In this document: positions 6,324-9,582 of the stretch, one piece after another
How the letters are laid out: every line of letters begins with the position of its first letter
Numbering within the stretch: position 1 is the first letter of the stretch
Assembly (NCBI GenBank): GCA_030639305.1
Contig: DAOWCY010000244.1
Location: forward strand, 1-9,582
Origin: JAGLQA01 sp023135565
Lineage (GTDB): Bacteria > Acidobacteriota > Aminicenantia > UBA2199
DNA: 9,582 nt
Direction of reading: 5' to 3'
The notes under the pieces: model-generated
Told to the model about the DNA's origin: nothing
What the model saw: only the letters and a program-made list of their open reading frames with translations
The model's database searches: none
Translations under genes and position numbers: made by a program

Positions 6324-7079
6324 TTATTTGTTCCTCTTTAGATATTGCAGGTTGCAGACTATCCTGACAGCAGATAACCTCATGGACTGCTCCAACTCAC
6401 CTACACTGCCGGTTCCACAGCGATGAAAAAAACGCTTCCCGGTTTTCCTGTCTTTTACATAACACTCCAAAACAACTCCTTTTACACCCTCTTCATCATC
6501 TTTCTCTTTCACGGAAACCAAACAAATCCCAATACTGTACCGGCAGCCCTTATCTATAACATATACTTGCTTCTTGCCTGCTCTCAAAGTCTCTAAAAAT
6601 ATCAGTGCAAACTTGTCCTTGTACTTTTCATAACCGCGGCCCTTTATTACCGAGATGGTGTCTATGGCAATCCGGTTCCCTACATACCGGACGCCTTCAT
6701 TATGGTAGTACCCGAAAAACTCATTGCCTTGCAGCTTCTCATATATGGCTGAATCAAAAAACTCGTTCATCGACCAGGGATAAAGCGCCGGGGTCTCAGT
6801 CTCTAAAAACTTCCTTACATCGTTCAACTCCCGGTACTTTTTAACCGCCTCTTCATAACTCATTTCTTTAACGGACTTCTCAGTCCCTGCCGGCAAACAT
6901 ACCGAGATTAGAAAAATCAATAAAAAAACTTTGAACAAACTTGCCTTCGGCGACCAGGGGGCGTTTTTGAAAAATTGCCCCAATGCGGATGACGCAGTGC
7001 GTCTATCCCAATTTCCCACCTTAATTCGTAGAAAATTCCCCCACAAAACTTTTATTGATCCGGTCTTCTTTTTATTCAC
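6324..7079 (-). CDS. Exported protein of unknown family, between virB10 and virB11
   Basis: 251 residues from a GTG start overlapping the end of virB10 by 8 nt, with GGAGG 6 nt ahead, inside virB10. Residues 1-46 are an unusual hydrophilic leader, most of it encoded by palindromic copy 5. A hydrophobic segment follows at about 48-63 (LFKVFLLIFLISVCLPAG), which looks like a displaced signal peptide; Cys61 is not in a convincing lipobox. The mature part is mixed alpha/beta with six Cys in the whole protein (61, 179, 186, 206, 221, 242), which could form disulphides in the periplasm, and a central stretch YVGNRIAIDTISVIKGRGY. I recognise no domain. The location suggests a periplasmic T4SS accessory; VirB7 and VirB5 roles were considered but neither sequence fits. 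Confidence 0.85.
   Translation of the reverse strand: MNKKKTGSIKVLWGNFLRIKVGNWDRRTASSALGQFFKNAPWSPKASLFKVFLLIFLISVCLPAGTEKSVKEMSYEEAVKKYRELNDVRKFLETETPALYPWSMNEFFDSAIYEKLQGNEFFGYYHNEGVRYVGNRIAIDTISVIKGRGYEKYKDKFALIFLETLRAGKKQVYVIDKGCRYSIGICLVSVKEKDDEEGVKGVVLECYVKDRKTGKRFFHRCGTGSVGELEQSMRLSAVRIVCNLQYLKRNK
6943..7057 (-). repeat. Palindromic element copy 5, interrupted by a second element
   Basis: The gene-strand 5' part, AATAAAAGTTTTGTGGGGG (ending at 7038), and 3' part, GGGGCAATTTTTCAAAAACG plus GCCCCCTGG and the mini-hairpin GCCGAAGGC, match the family. They are separated by 56 nt at 6982-7037. The left stem arm is shortened at the junction. The whole remains open in frame and encodes about residues 9-45 of the exported protein, ahead of its hydrophobic signal segment. 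Confidence 0.8.
6982..7037 (-). repeat. Second hairpin-bearing segment nested in copy 5
   Basis: 56 nt with its own imperfect inverted repeat (AATTTTC ... GAAATT on the gene strand), followed by a compact hairpin GACGC-ACT-GCGTC flanked by GAT and ATC. A long stem followed by a three-base-loop mini-hairpin is the same architecture as the host element, with unrelated sequence. Because 56 is not a multiple of three, it shifts the frame in which the rest of copy 5 is read, yet the ORF stays open. Confidence 0.6.
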
Positions 7080-8385
7080 GATTACCTCCTTTTATAGCCG
7101 CTGCATATGACCTGTTCTCTTTTAAATCATAAGCGGTTATATGTATATCACAGGCCATGTATACTTTGACTTTTGTCCCGGGATTCACGGTAACTGTGGG
7201 CATGATGCTGCTGTACCTGCTGAATCGCGACGCATTCACCTGGGAAAGATTCTGCCCGCTGCCGTCTACCATCACGGATAACGAACCATTCCCCGCCCGG
7301 CGCTGCGCCAACCCGGTCAAACCGTCCAACACCCCCAGCAGGATCGCCGAACCATACTGAAGCCAGAAATGCCGGTTCACTTTCGATACTAAACCCGCCG
7401 TACCCCGGCTGTCGAGAGCCATCCCCGCGGCAGGCAATCGGATAGCGGCTCTTCTTTCACCGACTGTTCTTACCGGCAAAATCAGCCGCTCAAACCAGAT
7501 ATACAACCTCTGCTGGCCCTGGTAGTCGATTGCCTGACTCCTGCCGGTTATTTTCGTGCCATAAGGAATAATCACATAGACCCCGGATTCATCATAAAAA
7601 TCCCGGCTGGTTTTGACTATCACCGGCCCTGCCTGGATGTCGCTCCTGATCTCAGTCAATACGACGCCTTCTAAATATTCCCCTTCAAAAAGCGTCACCA
7701 TGGGAAACTCACTGTTATAACTTATAGTAACCGACTTACTCTCCCTGCTGCTGCCTTCGGCGACCAGGGGGCGCTTTTGAAAAACTGCCCCCTGGACCCC
7801 CGCAAAACTTTTGATAATCCGGTCTACTTCAATGCTGCTGCCGCCACTCCCGGCTGCTGCTTTGCCTTCATCAGCAATCACCACCATAGACTTGCTTTTC
7901 TTCTCTGCCTGCCCGATTGCAAAAGCGGCTCTCTTTTTTTCTTCCCGGTATCTATCACTATCAAAACGGTCGTACTTTTCCAGGTTCTTTTCAAAATCAC
8001 CGGCCTCTTTTTTCCTTTTTTCTTTCTTTTCCTGCTTTGATTTATCGTACATCCGCTCAAATTCTTTGATCACACTTTCGGCAAATGTGGCTTTCTTAAC
8101 AGCGGGATTCTCTACCAGCCTATCTTCCATCTGACCTAAACGCCTCTCATTCTCGATCCTCTTTTTCTTCAACTTTTCGCCCTGGATTTTTCCGTCCGCC
8201 ATGGTGGGAACCACTTCTTTAGCCTCTGCGTTCGATGCCAACTTTAAAGCCAAAAAACCGATCCCCGCTGCCACTAAAATTAATACAAACGCAGCGATCA
8301 AAATAAATTTCAAGCGGCCTTTGCCGCCGCTCTCTTCACTGCTCTCTATCTTAAATTTCGCTTCATCCTGCTGTTTGTCGGTCAT
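7072..8385 (-). CDS. virB10: VirB10/TrbI-family T4SS channel protein
   Basis: 437 residues. The ATG overlaps the virB9 TGA, with GGAGG 5 nt upstream. VirB10 spans the inner membrane and periplasm and forms the outer-membrane pore cap. Order: acidic cytoplasmic tail 1-25; one transmembrane helix about 26-49; a long charged, probably coiled periplasmic stretch 65-165 (KEKRKKEAGD), in place of the usual Pro-rich linker; a palindromic-element peptide 190-212; then the conserved beta-barrel domain 225-430: LEGVVLTEIRSDIQAGPVIV, IIPYGTKITGRSQ, GQQRLYIWFERLILP, RGTAGLVSKVNRHF, the hydrophobic antenna LQYGSAILLGVLDGLTGLA (342-360), and PTVTVNPGTKVKVYMACDI near the C-terminus. Length and motifs are typical, so it is probably functional despite the insertion. 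Confidence 0.93.
   Translation of the reverse strand: MTDKQQDEAKFKIESSEESGGKGRLKFILIAAFVLILVAAGIGFLALKLASNAEAKEVVPTMADGKIQGEKLKKKRIENERRLGQMEDRLVENPAVKKATFAESVIKEFERMYDKSKQEKKEKRKKEAGDFEKNLEKYDRFDSDRYREEKKRAAFAIGQAEKKSKSMVVIADEGKAAAGSGGSSIEVDRIIKSFAGVQGAVFQKRPLVAEGSSRESKSVTISYNSEFPMVTLFEGEYLEGVVLTEIRSDIQAGPVIVKTSRDFYDESGVYVIIPYGTKITGRSQAIDYQGQQRLYIWFERLILPVRTVGERRAAIRLPAAGMALDSRGTAGLVSKVNRHFWLQYGSAILLGVLDGLTGLAQRRAGNGSLSVMVDGSGQNLSQVNASRFSRYSSIMPTVTVNPGTKVKVYMACDIHITAYDLKENRSYAAAIKGGNRE
7753..7817 (-). repeat. Palindromic element copy 6, in frame inside virB10
   Basis: Gene strand: TATCAAAAGTTTTGCGGGGG, a 9-bp perfect stem CCAGGGGGC/GCCCCCTGG (arms 7787-7795 and 7764-7772), then GCCGAAGGC. 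It encodes IKSFAGVQGAVFQKRPLVAE and neighbours, in the linker just before the conserved VirB10 barrel domain. Both arms differ from copies 1 and 7 (CCAG/CTGG against CAAG/CTTG), a compensatory change. The G of AAGTTTT is the second codon position. Confidence 0.87.
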
Positions 8386-9434
8386 CTTTTCCTCCTTTTT
8401 TTGCGGTAGATGGTGGATTCTTTCCGGTCTCTGCCGGAACCCACCCGCAGCACAAAAATCTCTTTGCCCGGCAAAATCCGGTGAATAACGATCAGCCCGG
8501 ATTTGACTACATACTTAATCGGTTCCAGGTTTTTGCGTTTCTTTTTTTTGCCTTTCGAGATGTAAACCGCTGGAAACTCCTGTGTCCGGGTCATAACGAT
8601 ATAGGTAAAAATGCCGTCATCATAAACGTTCTCGATAGCAAAATATTTATCTTTCCAGCGGTAATCGTAATTCAAGTTGATGATGGTTTCTTCTTTCTTC
8701 TTTTCTACGTAACGCCTGTCAGAAAAGCCCTCTTCCGCACGGTGTTTGATTTCATCCACAGCGGCGCTTTCTCTCGTTATCACTTCCATGGCGGAACTCT
8801 TTTCCCTGATCTCAACAATGGCAATCACATCGAATCCGGGATTCTTTACCGCCATAATGTTGACGATATTGAATTTGTACACTTTCAAAGACTGCGTGAT
8901 AATAGTAAGAGAAGTTTGACCGGCCTCTTGCAGCGGCTTTACCGAAACGATCCTGCCGCCATATTTACCGGCGATTTCCCATTCGTCCGGGTCGCCGGTT
9001 ACTACCTTTTTGATCTTCCGGTTTGGCGGTATTATGAATGTAGTTTCATATTTCTCCCGGCAGTAAACGGTGTCGATGTAATGCTTGTCCTTATCATCGA
9101 AAGTAGAAATTAACTTTGCCGTCTTTAGTTGAGAAACAACGGCGACACCTGCCGCGAAGCGGCTAAACGCCCCCCCGTGCGTACGGGGTTGAGAAACAAA
9201 GGCGCCACCTGCCGCGAAGCGGCTAAACGCCCCCCCGTGCGTACGAGGTTGAGAAAACAAAACCACGGCGTTTAAAATCAACAGCATTGCTATTATGAAA
9301 ATACTTTTTGCCTTCGGCGACAAGGGGGGCTTTTTTGAAAAATCGCCCCCCTTGACCCCCCAAAAAACTTTTGATAATTTCACTCGTTTTCGGGTGAGGT
9401 AGGCATCATGAGAAACTACTACGGTTCTTTTCAT
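8382..9434 (-). CDS. virB9: VirB9/TrbG-family T4SS outer-membrane complex protein
   Basis: 350 residues, longer than the roughly 250-300 usual for VirB9. GGAGGT lies 7 nt before the ATG. VirB9 forms the periplasmic ring with VirB7 and VirB10. Layout: hydrophilic leader 1-43, about half from palindromic copy 7; hydrophobic signal segment 44-60 (SIFIIAMLLILNAVVLF); a perfect-period 20-residue tandem repeat 61-100; the N-terminal beta domain 115-192 with YETTFIIPPNRKIKKVVTGD, DEWEI and SLTIITQSLKVYKFNI; a charged linker 205-255; the C-terminal domain 258-332 with YFAIENVYDDGIFTYIVM, EFPAVYIS, KYVVKSGLIVIHRILPGKEIFVLRVG, close to the VirB9 P-x-x-V-x-D-D-G and V.R....A.LR.G patterns. The basic tail (RKKRRKR) overlaps the virB10 Shine-Dalgarno. 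The extra length is explained by the two inserted segments. Confidence 0.88.
   Translation of the reverse strand: MKRTVVVSHDAYLTRKRVKLSKVFWGVKGGDFSKKPPLSPKAKSIFIIAMLLILNAVVLFSQPRTHGGAFSRFAAGGAFVSQPRTHGGAFSRFAAGVAVVSQLKTAKLISTFDDKDKHYIDTVYCREKYETTFIIPPNRKIKKVVTGDPDEWEIAGKYGGRIVSVKPLQEAGQTSLTIITQSLKVYKFNIVNIMAVKNPGFDVIAIVEIREKSSAMEVITRESAAVDEIKHRAEEGFSDRRYVEKKKEETIINLNYDYRWKDKYFAIENVYDDGIFTYIVMTRTQEFPAVYISKGKKKKRKNLEPIKYVVKSGLIVIHRILPGKEIFVLRVGSGRDRKESTIYRKKRRKR
9128..9260 (-). repeat. 60-bp in-frame tandem repeat with two hairpins, inside virB9
   Basis: There are two full units (9128-9187 and 9188-9247) of exactly 60 bp, with only a few substitutions between them, plus the start of a third (GTTGAGAAA, plus strand). 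Each encodes 20 residues (SQPRTHGGAFSRFAAG plus four). Each unit contains GCCGC-TTC-GCGGC, and CCCCGT-ACGC-ACGGGG lies at the unit junction. The repeated TTGTTTCTCAAC at unit ends (gene strand) resembles a duplicated insertion site. The repeat sits right after the signal peptide, where added length is tolerated. Confidence 0.85.
9310..9377 (-). repeat. Palindromic element copy 7, in frame near the start of virB9
   Basis: Gene strand: TATCAAAAGTTTTTTG, a G run, a 10-bp perfect stem CAAGGGGGGC/GCCCCCCTTG (arms 9345-9354 and 9321-9330) around TTTTTCAAAAA, then GCCGAAGGC. It encodes SKVFWGVKGGDFSKKPPLSP, between the start codon and the signal-peptide helix. The G of AAGTTTT is the first codon position. 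No sense-frame stops occur in any frame; the opposite strand has several. Confidence 0.87.
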
Positions 9435-9435
9435 T

Positions 9436-9582
9436 TTATTGACCTCCTTTTTCTTTTAATACAGTTTCCCGGTAATCGGTGATATAGAGACCATGGGGAT
9501 TGTAGCGGCTTCTAACAACGGTTTTTATGCGCATAATGGCTTCGATCTCTTTATCCAAAATCACCGAGCCGCCGGGCTGCAC
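9436..9582 (-). CDS. virB8: C-terminal end of a VirB8/TrbF-like protein (5' end outside window)
   Basis: Only the last 48 residues are present; the stop (9438-9436) lies 1 nt before the virB9 ATG, and its final codons carry the virB9 Shine-Dalgarno. The closing segment RSRYNPHGLYITDYRET matches the usual end of VirB8-family periplasmic domains, where a strand with N-P-x-G-[IL]-x-V-T-x-[YF] precedes a short tail. VirB8 is a bitopic inner-membrane assembly factor, and virB8-virB9-virB10-virB11 is the canonical order, which supports the call. With so little sequence the family assignment stays provisional. Confidence 0.68.
   Translation of the reverse strand: MQPGGSVILDKEIEAIMRIKTVVRSRYNPHGLYITDYRETVLKEKGGQ

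Noticed and set aside
6943..7057. Frameshift or sequencing error within the 251-residue gene leader
   Set aside because: The frame is open throughout and both halves match the element family; the phase change is explained by the 56-nt nested segment.
8481..9113. A 210-codon plus-strand frame
   Set aside because: Antisense shadow of virB9, which has recognisable domains and operon spacing.
9128..9260. CRISPR-like array
   Set aside because: Only two units, contiguous with no spacers, inside an open virB9 frame.

Overview
This window is one tightly packed minus-strand operon encoding part of a type IV secretion system (T4SS). The order, in the direction of transcription (right to left), is: the C-terminal end of a VirB8/TrbF-like protein, a VirB9/TrbG-like protein, a VirB10/TrbI-like protein, an unrecognised exported protein of 251 residues, the VirB11 ATPase, a tiny basic protein, a two-helix membrane protein, two small exported proteins that look like isolated VirB9 N-terminal domains, and a very large surface protein that runs off the left edge. 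Most neighbours overlap by a few bases (ATGA-type junctions) or sit one ribosome-binding site apart, so they are probably co-transcribed and translationally coupled. No promoter, terminator, RNA gene or convincing plus-strand gene is visible. The promoter must lie to the right of the window.

The host is a diderm bacterium: there are signal peptides, a predicted outer-membrane beta-barrel, and VirB9 and VirB10. Shine-Dalgarno sites are strong and purine-rich. PKD and divergent InlB-like repeats in a giant surface protein are common in environmental and candidate-phylum bacteria, but the sequence alone does not give a phylum. Whether the T4SS is for conjugation or effector delivery cannot be told, because the coupling protein, relaxase, VirB4 and VirB6 are not in the window.

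Two things stand out. The first is a family of palindromic elements of about 50-70 bp, all in the same orientation relative to transcription, at 3146-3210, 6182-6310 (two complete copies and a truncated one in tandem), 6943-7057, 7753-7817 and 9310-9377. Four of these lie inside coding sequence without breaking it. They are read in three different frames and sit in linkers or in tails ahead of signal peptides. The two complete intergenic copies are upstream of virB11, and one supplies its ribosome-binding site. One intragenic copy is itself interrupted by a second hairpin-bearing segment, and virB9 also carries an exact-period 60-bp in-frame tandem repeat made of hairpins. This resembles the Rickettsia palindromic elements, here in an unrelated sequence family.

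The second is the left-end protein (more than 1216 residues). It joins a signal peptide, a VirB9-N-like beta domain, a predicted beta-barrel, a Lys/Glu linker, a PKD domain and at least nine InlB-like repeats. Together with the two isolated VirB9-N-like proteins just upstream, it suggests a T4SS whose outer-membrane part has been elaborated into a barrel-anchored, stalk-like surface structure. That functional reading is inference.
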